Below, in pieces: positions 13,997-20,574 of a stretch of DNA of 20,574 nucleotides. The notes under the pieces are model-generated. The model had not been told where the DNA came from, ran no database searches, and was given only the letters and a program-made list of their open reading frames with translations. The position numbers and the translations under genes were made by a program. This DNA is from JBQTKD01 sp052389435 (GTDB taxonomy: Bacteria > Actinomycetota > Actinomycetes > Sporichthyales > Sporichthyaceae): assembly GCA_052389435.1 (NCBI GenBank), contig JBQTIB010000183.1:1-20574 (forward strand), given 5' to 3'. How positions within the stretch are numbered: position 1 is the stretch's first letter; each line of letters begins with the position of its first letter.

Positions 13997-14737
13997 TCAG
14001 TCCGCCATCGTCAGCCCGCCGCTGACGCTGAGCACCTGGCCGGTGATGTAGTCCGAATGTTCGGAGCAGAAGAACAGCACGGCGTCGGCGATCTCCTCCG
14101 GCGTCGCGAGCCGGCGGAACGGGATCGCTTTGATCAGCGCGGTCTGGATGTTCTCCGGCAGGGTCGCGAACAGCGGGGTGTCGGTCGGGCCGGGACAGAC
14201 GCAGTTCACGTTGATCCGGTGCCGTGCCATCTCCCGCGCCAGGGACTTGGTGAACGCGATGAGCGCGCCCTTGGTGCCGGAGTAGACGGTCTCGCCCATC
14301 GACCCGACGCGGCCGGCGTCGCTGGCGATGTTCACGATCTTCGCCGTTCGACCTTCGGCGAGGATCGGCTGCAGCAGGGCGTGGGAAAGCCTGACGGGAC
14401 CGAGGTAGTTGACCGTGGTGAGCGTCTGCCACAGCTCGTCGTCGTTGTTCATGAACGGCTCGACTCGGTCGAAGCCGGCGGCGTTCACCAACAGATCGGG
14501 CAACGTCCGCGCGGCCACCAGGTCGTCGCGGAACGCGAGAATCGCGGCCGGGTCGGCGAGGTCGAGCGAGTACGGCGTCGCGGCCGCACCGATCGACGCG
14601 GCGGTGGCCCGCACTCCCGCGCCGTCCTTGTCCACGACCGCGACCGCGGCGCCAGCCGAGGCCAGCGTCACCGCGATCGCGCGGCCGATCCCGGAGGCGG
14701 CGCCGGTGACGACCGCGAACTTCCCGTCGAGATTCAC
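13997..14737 (-). CDS. SDR-family NAD(P)-dependent dehydrogenase
   Basis: This 246-residue classical short-chain dehydrogenase has TGAASGIG at residues 11-18 for cofactor binding, NAAG at 85-88, Asn110, and the catalytic Ser139, Tyr152 and Lys156 (NIAS ... YSGTK). VVDKD at the end of strand two carries an acidic residue, which usually means NAD preference. The C-terminus has the SGGLTMAD ending typical of the 3-oxoacyl/hydroxyacyl-CoA dehydrogenase-like group. The start GTG 14737 overlaps the crotonase stop as GTGA, so the two are coupled. Oxidation of a hydroxyacyl-CoA made by its neighbours is a reasonable inference, for example as in alicyclic acid breakdown, but the substrate is not visible. 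Confidence 0.9.
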   Translation of the reverse strand: MNLDGKFAVVTGAASGIGRAIAVTLASAGAAVAVVDKDGAGVRATAASIGAAATPYSLDLADPAAILAFRDDLVAARTLPDLLVNAAGFDRVEPFMNNDDELWQTLTTVNYLGPVRLSHALLQPILAEGRTAKIVNIASDAGRVGSMGETVYSGTKGALIAFTKSLAREMARHRINVNCVCPGPTDTPLFATLPENIQTALIKAIPFRRLATPEEIADAVLFFCSEHSDYITGQVLSVSGGLTMAD

Positions 14738-15546
14738 GACTGCGCCTGGGCACTGGGAAAGACCGGCGGGCGCTTCTCGCGGTGCGACTGCACTCCCTCG
14801 ACGACGTCCGGCCCGCCGAAGCCGATGAACTCGTAGGCGAGCGAGGCGTCGAAGATCGGGCCCGCCTGGCGGTACCAGTGGTTGAGCACGTGCTTGGTCC
14901 AGCGGATCGCGGGCTGGGCCATGTTCGCGAGGTCGGTCGCGACGGCGAGGGCCTTTTCGTGGACGATCTCGTCGTCGACGCACAGCGACACGAGGCCGAT
15001 GCTCTCGGCCTCTTCGCCTGTGATCGGTTCGCACGTCAGCAGGTAGGACTTGGCCTTCGCCATGCCGCACAGCAGCGGCCAGCAGATCGCCGCGTGGTCG
15101 CCGGCCGCGACGCCGAGACGTGTGTGGCCGTCGATGATTTTTGCCTTGCGGCCCACTACCGAAACGTCCGCCAGCAGCGCCGCGACGAGCCCGGCGCCGA
15201 CCGCCGGTCCATGCACGGCGCTGACGATCGGCTTGGAGCAGTTGATGACGTTCAGGACGAGGTCGCGGGCCTCGCGCATCACGCGGTTGCGGATGTCGTA
15301 GTCGGCGACGATCTCCTCCACCATCTCGAAGCTGCCGCCGGCGGAGAAGCCCTTCCCGGCCCCGCCGAGCACGGCGGTGCGGACGGAGGGATCGCGATCG
15401 ACGGCGAGCCACACGTCGGCGAGTTCGCGGTGGCCGTCGGAGGTCACCGCGTTGAGCCCGGGCCCGTCGAGGGTGATCCGCAGGACACCGTCGGCGGGGC
15501 GGTCGAACGTGAGCGTCGGATAGTCGGCGGCATAGTCGATGGCCAT
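14734..15546 (-). CDS. Enoyl-CoA hydratase/isomerase-fold (crotonase) protein lacking the hydratase glutamates
   Basis: The 270-residue product has the crotonase core, with the oxyanion-hole motif GKGFSAGG (residues 65-71) and HGPAVGAG (112-119) for CoA thioester binding. Aligning by eye to rat mitochondrial hydratase, the two catalytic glutamates fall at Val121 (in GLVAALLADV) and His141 (in DGHTRLG), so neither is present. Asp150 and His151 in AAGDHA are candidate replacements. The protein may therefore be an isomerase, hydrolase, lyase or hydratase with altered chemistry. The start ATG 15546 has GGAG about 7 nt upstream. It sits 27 nt after the LLM gene and overlaps the SDR gene, giving a three-gene operon. 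Confidence 0.88.
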   Translation of the reverse strand: MAIDYAADYPTLTFDRPADGVLRITLDGPGLNAVTSDGHRELADVWLAVDRDPSVRTAVLGGAGKGFSAGGSFEMVEEIVADYDIRNRVMREARDLVLNVINCSKPIVSAVHGPAVGAGLVAALLADVSVVGRKAKIIDGHTRLGVAAGDHAAICWPLLCGMAKAKSYLLTCEPITGEEAESIGLVSLCVDDEIVHEKALAVATDLANMAQPAIRWTKHVLNHWYRQAGPIFDASLAYEFIGFGGPDVVEGVQSHREKRPPVFPSAQAQS

Positions 15547-15573
15547 GCGGGTCTCCGTAAAAGTGATGAGGGG

Positions 15574-16605
15574 TCAGGCAGAGCGCACGGCGCGGGCGAT
15601 CTCGCCCCAGCGGCCGAGGTTGTCGGGGTTGCGTTCGAGGTCGTCGAAGGTCAGGTAGGAGACGACCCGCTCGGCCAGCGAGCCGTACCTGGCCAGGAGC
15701 GTGTCCGCGATCGTGTCCCACGGTCCGACGACGGCGTAGTGCTCGAGCATCTCGTCGGTGATCGCCGCCTCCATGCCCGCCAGGTCGCCGTCGCGCAGCA
15801 GACCGCGGACCGTGTCGGTCGTGCCCTCGAACCCGAGGTCGTCGAACTGGAAGGAGTAGTTGGGCGTCGAGCCGTAGAAGGCGATCTGACGCCGGGCCCG
15901 CCCGGTGAGAAACGCCCGCTCCTCCGGGGTGTCGCCCGGCGCGATGAAGACGGGGATGAGCAAGTCGACGGCGCCCGGCGTGCGGCCCGCCTTCTTCTCC
16001 CCCTCCGCCACCGCGGGCAGCAGGCGCTCGCGCAGGTAGTGCATGGAGTGCAACGGGTGGACGTGGATACCGTCGGCGATCTCGCCGGCCATCGCGCACA
16101 TCCAGGGCCCGACGGCCGAGACGTCGACCTTGATGTCGCCGTAGTCGTGCGCCGGCGGACGCCACAGGTCCGGCAGCAGGGTCAGGTCCCAGTACGTGCT
16201 GTGGTGGTCGAGCTTGCCGCCGCGGAAGGCGGCGAGGACGTCCTTCACCGCCAGCAGATAGGACTTCATCCGGCCGCCGGGCGGTTCGAACTCGACGCCG
16301 TACCGCCGCTCGATGTGCGCCTTGATCTGCGAGCCGAGACCGAGACGGAACCGGCCCTCGGTGTTGCCGGCCAGCTCCCACGCGGTGCCCGCGGCGATCA
16401 TCGGGCTCATCGGGAAGGCCACCGCGATGCCGGTGGTGAAGTTCAGCGTCGGGGCGGCCGTCGCGGCCGTCGCGATGTTGATCCACGGTGTCTGGCCACC
16501 GACGTCGGTAAAGGTGATTCCGGTGAACCCCGCGCCCTCGAGCCGCCGGGCCAGGGCCGCCGTCTCGTTCCAACGAATCGGGCCCACCATCGCGTCGATC
16601 TGCAT
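15574..16605 (-). CDS. LLM-class oxidoreductase, probably F420-dependent (TIGR03617-like)
   Basis: The 343-residue product has the luciferase-like TIM-barrel pattern. It starts MQIDAMVGPIRWNETAALAR, has GITFTDVGGQTPW for the first strands, then FTTGIAVAFPMSP and the cofactor loop GRFRLGLGSQIKAHIERRYG. DGIHVHPLHSMHYL lies in the middle and a GPWDTIADTLLARYG segment near the end. This matches the actinobacterial subgroup annotated as TIGR03617 F420-dependent oxidoreductases, which use reduced F420 or FMN in hydride transfer. The substrate is unknown. GGAGG just before ATG 16605 supports the start. It is the first gene of the operon with the crotonase and SDR genes, which suggests a CoA-thioester catabolic branch. 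Confidence 0.88.
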   Translation of the reverse strand: MQIDAMVGPIRWNETAALARRLEGAGFTGITFTDVGGQTPWINIATAATAAPTLNFTTGIAVAFPMSPMIAAGTAWELAGNTEGRFRLGLGSQIKAHIERRYGVEFEPPGGRMKSYLLAVKDVLAAFRGGKLDHHSTYWDLTLLPDLWRPPAHDYGDIKVDVSAVGPWMCAMAGEIADGIHVHPLHSMHYLRERLLPAVAEGEKKAGRTPGAVDLLIPVFIAPGDTPEERAFLTGRARRQIAFYGSTPNYSFQFDDLGFEGTTDTVRGLLRDGDLAGMEAAITDEMLEHYAVVGPWDTIADTLLARYGSLAERVVSYLTFDDLERNPDNLGRWGEIARAVRSA

Positions 16606-16824
16606 GCGGCCTCCGCTCGGTCCTGCGCTGCAGGGAGCCTAGGCGGCTCCGGATCGAGGTTCTTCCTACGTACCCGAGGGCCCGCCTCCTTCCGATTCGC
16701 CGCAATCGGCGGATCCCTGGCTTGTCGACGGGTGACCGCAGGGTTGCCCGGAGGTGGTCTGGACGTGAGCAACCCCTCGTGTTCTGCCTCCTGACAGTCG
16801 CCGTTCGGCCGTCACACTGAGGCG

Positions 16825-18027
16825 GTGGTCGTCGCGACGGTGAAAATCCCGGCGGCGCCCGCAGCCCCGACCGTTGCCGCGTACTCCCCCCGGCGCCACG
16901 ATCTCGATGCGCTGCGCGGCGTCGTCATGCTGCTTGGGATCGCACTGCACGCGGCGATGCCGTTCTTCGCGACGATTTGGCCGGTGCCGGAGCCGACGGC
17001 GTCGCTCGACGCCGGATTCGACGAGTTCGTGCAGGCCGTCCACGGCTTCCGGATGCAGGTCTTCTTCGTCCTGTCCGGGTTCTTCGCCGCGATGCTGCTG
17101 CACCGACGCGGCCCGGCCGCGCTGGTGGCGCACCGGGGCACGCGCGTCTTCGTTCCGCTGGCGATCGGCGTGCTGACCGTGGTGCCGCTCGTCGACCTGG
17201 CCGGTACGGGCTCGGCCCCGAGCTACGCCGAGTGGCTGCGGACCACCCGCGCACTGCACCACCTGTGGTTCCTCTGGTTTCTCTGCCTGTTCGTTCTCGC
17301 GCTGGCCAGCGCCTACGCCCTCGTCCGCGTCGCGTTCGGCCCGCGCGGGCCGCGGCTGCCGGCCGCCGCCCGCCCCGCCGGTTTCGCCGCCCTCGCCGCG
17401 ATCACCGTCGCCGCGCAGTACGTCATGGTCGGCTCCGGAGCGGAGCGGAACTTCGGTCCGGGACTGTCGATCCGGCTCCAGCCGGACGGCGCCACACTCG
17501 TCTACTACGCCGCCTTCTTCGCCTTCGGCGTTGCGCTGTGGTCGGCCAGCGCCCGTTCCGGGGCGGCGCTGGTGGACACCGTCGGCACGCGGTGGCCGCT
17601 GCTGCTGGCCGGCAGCCTGGCGGTGGTGTTTCCCCTCGCGGTCGCCGCTACGTGGCAGGACCCGACGGGCCCCCGCCTTCCCGCAGCGATCCTCCAGGCC
17701 GCCTACTCCTGGGGCATGGTCCTGGGCCTGATCGGGCTATTCCGGCGCGTTCTGCGGCGGGAGCGACGAGTGGTTCGCTACCTCGCCGACGCGAGCTACT
17801 GGATGTACCTGATGCACCTGCCGCTGCTGCTCGTCGTGCATCGCCTCGTCGCCGAGTGGGACGCCGCGGCCTTGCCCAAGTTCGCGGTGCTGTGCGGCAC
17901 CGTGACCGTTCTGCTGCTCGCCGGCTACCAGGCGTTCGTCCGGCACACCGTGATCGGCCGGGTTCTGCACGGCCCGGTTTCGCCGGGCGCTCCGCGTCAC
18001 ACCGGTTCCGCGGTCAACGTCGGGTAG
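16825..18027 (+). CDS. Membrane acyltransferase, Acyl_transf_3/OpgC-like
   Basis: The 400-residue product is an integral membrane protein with about ten hydrophobic segments. The first helix carries the family signature RRHDLDALRGVVMLLGIALH, in which Arg, Asp-x-LRG and the later His are the expected catalytic or acyl-CoA contacts. MQVFFVLSGFFAAMLL follows in helix two, and WYM-type motif SYWMYLMHLPLLL lies near the C-terminus. Such enzymes O-acylate sugars, glucans or lipids at the cytoplasmic membrane using acyl-CoA. The substrate here is unknown and there are no cell-wall or glucan genes beside it. The start is GTG 16825, with a GAGG too close to be ideal; GTG 16840 is possible. It is monocistronic, ending at a strong terminator. 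Confidence 0.88.
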   Translation: MVVATVKIPAAPAAPTVAAYSPRRHDLDALRGVVMLLGIALHAAMPFFATIWPVPEPTASLDAGFDEFVQAVHGFRMQVFFVLSGFFAAMLLHRRGPAALVAHRGTRVFVPLAIGVLTVVPLVDLAGTGSAPSYAEWLRTTRALHHLWFLWFLCLFVLALASAYALVRVAFGPRGPRLPAAARPAGFAALAAITVAAQYVMVGSGAERNFGPGLSIRLQPDGATLVYYAAFFAFGVALWSASARSGAALVDTVGTRWPLLLAGSLAVVFPLAVAATWQDPTGPRLPAAILQAAYSWGMVLGLIGLFRRVLRRERRVVRYLADASYWMYLMHLPLLLVVHRLVAEWDAAALPKFAVLCGTVTVLLLAGYQAFVRHTVIGRVLHGPVSPGAPRHTGSAVNVG

Positions 18028-18037
18028 ACTGAGGTAA

Positions 18038-18062
18038 GCGTGGCCGTCTGGCCGCGCTTTTT
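18038..18062 (+). terminator. Rho-independent terminator of the acyltransferase gene
   Basis: GCGTGGCC (18038-18045), loop GTCT and GGCCGCGC (18050-18057) give an 8-bp stem with one wobble pair, followed directly by TTTTT (18058-18062). It starts 11 nt after the stop codon. This also argues against a helicase start at the GTG at 18040, which lies inside the stem. Confidence 0.85.
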
Positions 18063-18159
18063 CGCGGGCCTGAAAAGGTTCGCGCGGCCGTCGCCGTCAG
18101 TTGCTCCCGCCAGGGTCTGCTCACGCATTACCGGCCCCCGCAGTCTGGAGCACCTGATC

Positions 18160-20454
18160 TTGTCCGACCGTACTCACTCTTTTAACTCGGGCCCGGCTCG
18201 TTCCGAAAGCCGTCGTCCCTCCTCGACCCGCAGCGGCGCGCCGTCCCGCTACGGCCGGCCCCAGCGGGAGCGCGAGCCCCGCATGGAGGCCCCGCCCATC
18301 GACGTCGTCGCTGCCGCCGCCCTCGACGCGGCCCTCGACCTCGCCGCGGCCACCCCGGCCCCCGAGCTCAAGAGCTTCGGCAAGCTCGGCCTGCCCGAGG
18401 CCGCGCTGCGCGCCCTGGACCGCGCCGGCATGCACCGCCCGTTCGCGATCCAGACCGTCGTCCTGCCCGACGCCGTCGCCGGCCGCGACATCCTCGCCCG
18501 CGCCCAGACCGGCTCCGGCAAGACGCTGGCCTTCGGCCTCCCGCTGCTGGCCCGCCTGCACGCCAACCCCCTCGGCTACGGCGCCAACCACAAGGGCCAC
18601 ATCCGGGCCATCGCCCTGGTGCCGACCCGCGAACTGGCCCGCCAGGTCGCCGAGGCGCTCATCCCGCTCGCCAACCCGCTCGGCCTGACCGTCGGCCTGG
18701 TCTACGGCGGCGCGCAGATCCACAAGCAGATCGAGAAGCTCAACCGCGGCGTGGACCTGCTGGTCGCCACCCCGGGCCGCCTGATCGACCTGATGAACCG
18801 CGGCGCGGTCCACTTCGACCAGGTCGAGGCCACCGTGCTGGACGAGGCCGACTACCTCGCCGACCTCGGGTTCCTCCCGGCTCTCACGACGATCCTCGAC
18901 GCGACGCCCGCCGGCTCGCAGCGCATGCTGTTCTCGGCGACGCTGGACCGCGGCGTGGCCCTGTTCGTCGAGAAGTACCTGACGGACCCGGCGATCCACG
19001 CGATCGCCGACGGCGAGCAGTCCGCCAGGGACCTCATGACCCACAAGATGTTCGTGATGGCCGGTCACGAGAAGCAGGCCATCGCCGCGGAGATCGCCGC
19101 GCGCCCCGCCCGCACCCTGTTCTTCACCAAGACGAAGGCCGGCGCCGACGAGCTCGCCGCGGCGATGAACCGCCTCGGCGCCGACGCGGCCGCGATCCAC
19201 AGCGACCTGAACCAGCGTCAGCGGATGAAGGTGCTCGACGCCTTCACCGTCGGCACCACCCGGGTGCTGGTCGCCACCGACGTCGCCGCGCGCGGACTGC
19301 ACGTGTCCGACGTCGACGTCGTCGTGCACTTCGACCCGCCGCACGACCACAAGGACTACCTGCACCGCTCGGGCCGCACCGCCCGCGCCGGTGCCGCCGG
19401 AACCGTCGTGTCGTTCGTGACGGGCAATCAGGTTCGCCGTACCGCGAAGCTGCAGGAGAGCGCCGGCGTCGTGGTGGACAAGTACAACGTCGCTCCCGGC
19501 CACGAGGCCGTTCGCGCGCTGGCCACCTCGGGCAAGGAGATCCCGCCACCCCCGCCGCCCTCGAAGGCCGAGCGCGGTCGTCTCGAGCGCGCCGGGCGGA
19601 TCAACCGCTCGGGCCCGCGCCCGGAGCACGCCCACACTCCCCGCCGTTCCGAGGACTCGCGTCCGCCGCGCACCGAGGGCTACCGTCCCCCGCGCATCGA
19701 AGGCGCCCGGCCCTTGGACGGCGCGAGCTACCCGTCCGCGCGTCGCGAAGACTCGCGCCCGCCGCGCAGTTTCGACGACTCCCGCCCGGCGCGGACGGAG
19801 AACTTCCCGCCCGCCCGCCGCGAGGACTCCCGTCCCCCGCGCACCTTCGACGACTCCCGCGCCCCGCGCACCGAGGGCTACCGCCCCGCGCGCAGCGAGG
19901 ACAGTCGGGCTCCGCGTCGGTTCGAGGACTCGCGTCCCTCGCGCAGCGAGGACTCCCGTCCCCCGCGCCGGTTCGAGGACTCTCGCCCGTCGCGCGGCGA
20001 GGACTCCCGTCCGGCTCGCAGCTTCGACGACTCCCGTCCCGCGCGCCGCGACGACGACCGTCGTCCGGCTCGCACGGAGGACTCGCGGCCGCAGCGCCGT
20101 AGCGAGGACACCCGTCCGGCACGTCGGTTCGAGGGCTCGCGTCCGGGCCACCGTTCCGACGACTCGCGTTCGGCGCACCGCGGCGAGAACCCGCGCTCGG
20201 ACCGTCGCGAAGACTCGCGGCCCAGCCGTCGCGCCGACGCCCCGGCCGGCAAGCGCAAGCCGCGCGCCGAGGTCGCGGCCAAGAGCGCCAAGCGTGGCAC
20301 CGGCGCGCAGTCCGACCCCCGTACCGGCGCCACGAAGTCCCCGCACCGCAAGGGCGCGGAGAACCAGAAGCCGACCAAGCGCAGCGGCCCACCGCAGGCC
20401 CAGCCCGCCGGCAACCGCGCCGCTCGTCGGGCGCACCTGCAGACCAACGGCTAG
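18160..20454 (+). CDS. DEAD-box RNA helicase with long repetitive C-terminal tail
   Basis: With a TTG start at 18160 (GGAG 9 nt upstream) the product has 764 residues; ATG 18283 is a possible shorter start. Motifs occur in canonical order: Q motif region (F73 to Q98), AQTGSGKT (115-122), PTRELA (155-160), TPGR (204-207), DEAD (228-231), SAT (259-261), ATDVAARGL and HRSGRTARAG. The enzyme unwinds or remodels RNA using ATP, for example in ribosome assembly or cold adaptation. From about residue 467 a ~300-residue tail follows, Arg-, Ser-, Pro-, Asp- and Glu-rich, with repeated (E/D)DSRPxR units and a final Lys/Arg-rich segment. It is probably disordered and RNA-binding. The core is similar to CsdA/RhlE-type proteins, but the tail is longer than usual. 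The gene ends exactly where an insertion sequence begins. Confidence 0.93.
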   Translation: MSDRTHSFNSGPARSESRRPSSTRSGAPSRYGRPQREREPRMEAPPIDVVAAAALDAALDLAAATPAPELKSFGKLGLPEAALRALDRAGMHRPFAIQTVVLPDAVAGRDILARAQTGSGKTLAFGLPLLARLHANPLGYGANHKGHIRAIALVPTRELARQVAEALIPLANPLGLTVGLVYGGAQIHKQIEKLNRGVDLLVATPGRLIDLMNRGAVHFDQVEATVLDEADYLADLGFLPALTTILDATPAGSQRMLFSATLDRGVALFVEKYLTDPAIHAIADGEQSARDLMTHKMFVMAGHEKQAIAAEIAARPARTLFFTKTKAGADELAAAMNRLGADAAAIHSDLNQRQRMKVLDAFTVGTTRVLVATDVAARGLHVSDVDVVVHFDPPHDHKDYLHRSGRTARAGAAGTVVSFVTGNQVRRTAKLQESAGVVVDKYNVAPGHEAVRALATSGKEIPPPPPPSKAERGRLERAGRINRSGPRPEHAHTPRRSEDSRPPRTEGYRPPRIEGARPLDGASYPSARREDSRPPRSFDDSRPARTENFPPARREDSRPPRTFDDSRAPRTEGYRPARSEDSRAPRRFEDSRPSRSEDSRPPRRFEDSRPSRGEDSRPARSFDDSRPARRDDDRRPARTEDSRPQRRSEDTRPARRFEGSRPGHRSDDSRSAHRGENPRSDRREDSRPSRRADAPAGKRKPRAEVAAKSAKRGTGAQSDPRTGATKSPHRKGAENQKPTKRSGPPQAQPAGNRAARRAHLQTNG
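19651..20232 (+). repeat. Degenerate 10-12-residue repeats in the helicase tail
   Basis: Roughly fifteen to eighteen imperfect copies of a unit like RFEDSRPSRS or SFDDSRPARR run in frame. At DNA level GAGGACTC(C/G)CGTCC recurs. The copies vary in spacing and codons, unlike the near-identical array at the left end of the window, so this is an older or more relaxed expansion. Confidence 0.85.
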
Positions 20455-20574
20455 GGCGTGTCTCCCAATTGGTTCCGGGTCGCTCGGCGAGGCTTGAGCC
20501 ATGACTCGTACCGCGGTGCTCAGCGATGACCAGTGGGCGCGGATCGCGCCGTTGATGCCGTCCTCGGACGGGCA
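20454..20574 (+). mobile_element. Left end of an IS5-type insertion sequence (truncated by the window)
   Basis: Directly after the helicase stop, GGGCGTGTCTCCCAATTGG has the look of the terminal inverted repeat of IS5-type (IS427-like) elements common in actinomycetes. A transposase start follows about 45 nt inside it. The flank is CTAG (20451-20454), which fits the short TA or YTAR target sites of this family. The right end lies outside the window, so the terminal repeat and target duplication cannot be confirmed. Confidence 0.72.
20501..20574 (+). CDS. IS5-family transposase, N-terminal fragment (continues beyond window)
   Basis: The 24 visible codons from ATG 20501 read MTRTAVLSDDQWARIAPLMP and continue SSDG. 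LSDDQW..I.PL.P is the opening of the DUF4096-type N-terminal domain found in IS5/IS427 transposases. Many such elements make the full enzyme by programmed frameshifting of two frames, which cannot be judged here. The catalytic DDE residues are outside the window. Confidence 0.82.
   Translation, partial: MTRTAVLSDDQWARIAPLMPSSDG

Noticed and set aside
11471..14836. An 1121-residue plus-strand frame
   Set aside because: It crosses asnO, the FAD oxidoreductase, DUF2071 and SDR genes in other phases and has low-complexity Arg/Gly composition. It is typical of stop-poor GC-rich DNA.
13997..16705. A 902-residue minus-strand frame as a giant SDR fusion
   Set aside because: The LLM and crotonase genes occupy the same DNA in other frames with full motifs; only the final 246 residues are the SDR protein.
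18040..18159. Longer helicase N-terminus starting at GTG 18040
   Set aside because: That GTG and the following codons lie within the acyltransferase terminator stem and T-tract, so the extra 40 residues are unlikely to be coding.
18121..20502. A 793-residue frame antisense to the helicase
   Set aside because: It mirrors the helicase core and its repeats, has no start signal, and shows Val/Gly/Ala/Arg composition typical of antisense frames.

Overview
The window is 20.6 kb of very GC-rich DNA with actinomycete features. It has many GTG starts, GGAGG-type ribosome binding sites, a maleylpyruvate-isomerase-type (mycothiol-linked) protein, an F420-type luciferase-like oxidoreductase, and promoter elements resembling SigF/SigB and DosR sites. 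I infer a chromosomal segment of a mycothiol- and F420-using member of Actinomycetota. The genus cannot be fixed from what is visible. No rRNA, tRNA or CRISPR array was seen.

Layout. 1-923: the 5' portion of a heptad-repeat protein built on near-identical DNA repeats (minus strand, runs off the left edge), a decayed AraC-type helix-turn-helix remnant, and a 54-residue membrane peptide preceded by two DosR-like boxes. 1146-3412: a mycothiol-dependent-isomerase-family protein convergent with a type II NADH dehydrogenase. 3702-5497: an alpha/beta hydrolase behind a stress-sigma-type promoter, then an ArsR regulator and SRPBCC protein whose operators flank the promoter; one operator forms the tip of the hydrolase's terminator. 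5594-6931: two tandem paralogous secreted proteins with Asp/Arg-rich tails, each with its own leader hairpin and terminator. 6937-11703 (minus strand): a complete operon asnO - ngg - M42 peptidase for the osmoprotectant N-acetylglutaminylglutamine amide (NAGGN). 11892-13882: an FAD amine-oxidase/desaturase-like protein convergent with a DUF2071 protein, the two stop codons sharing one CTAG. 13997-16605 (minus strand): an operon of an F420-type LLM oxidoreductase, a crotonase-fold protein and an SDR dehydrogenase. 16825-20454: a membrane acyltransferase with a clear terminator, then a DEAD-box RNA helicase with a long repetitive charged tail. 20454-20574: the left end of an IS5-type insertion sequence abutting the helicase stop codon.

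How the genes fit together. The best understood unit is the NAGGN operon: AsnO makes the amide, Ngg acetylates and ligates glutamines, and the M42 hydrolase is a conserved partner of unknown exact role. Stress is a recurring theme, with compatible-solute synthesis, a SigF/SigB-like promoter, DosR-like boxes, NDH-2 and an RNA helicase, but the parts are separate transcription units. I do not see a convincing new multi-gene system. The least explained elements are the paralogous secreted Asp/Arg-rich proteins, the heptad-repeat protein, the small membrane peptide under DosR-like boxes, and the crotonase that lacks both hydratase glutamates.
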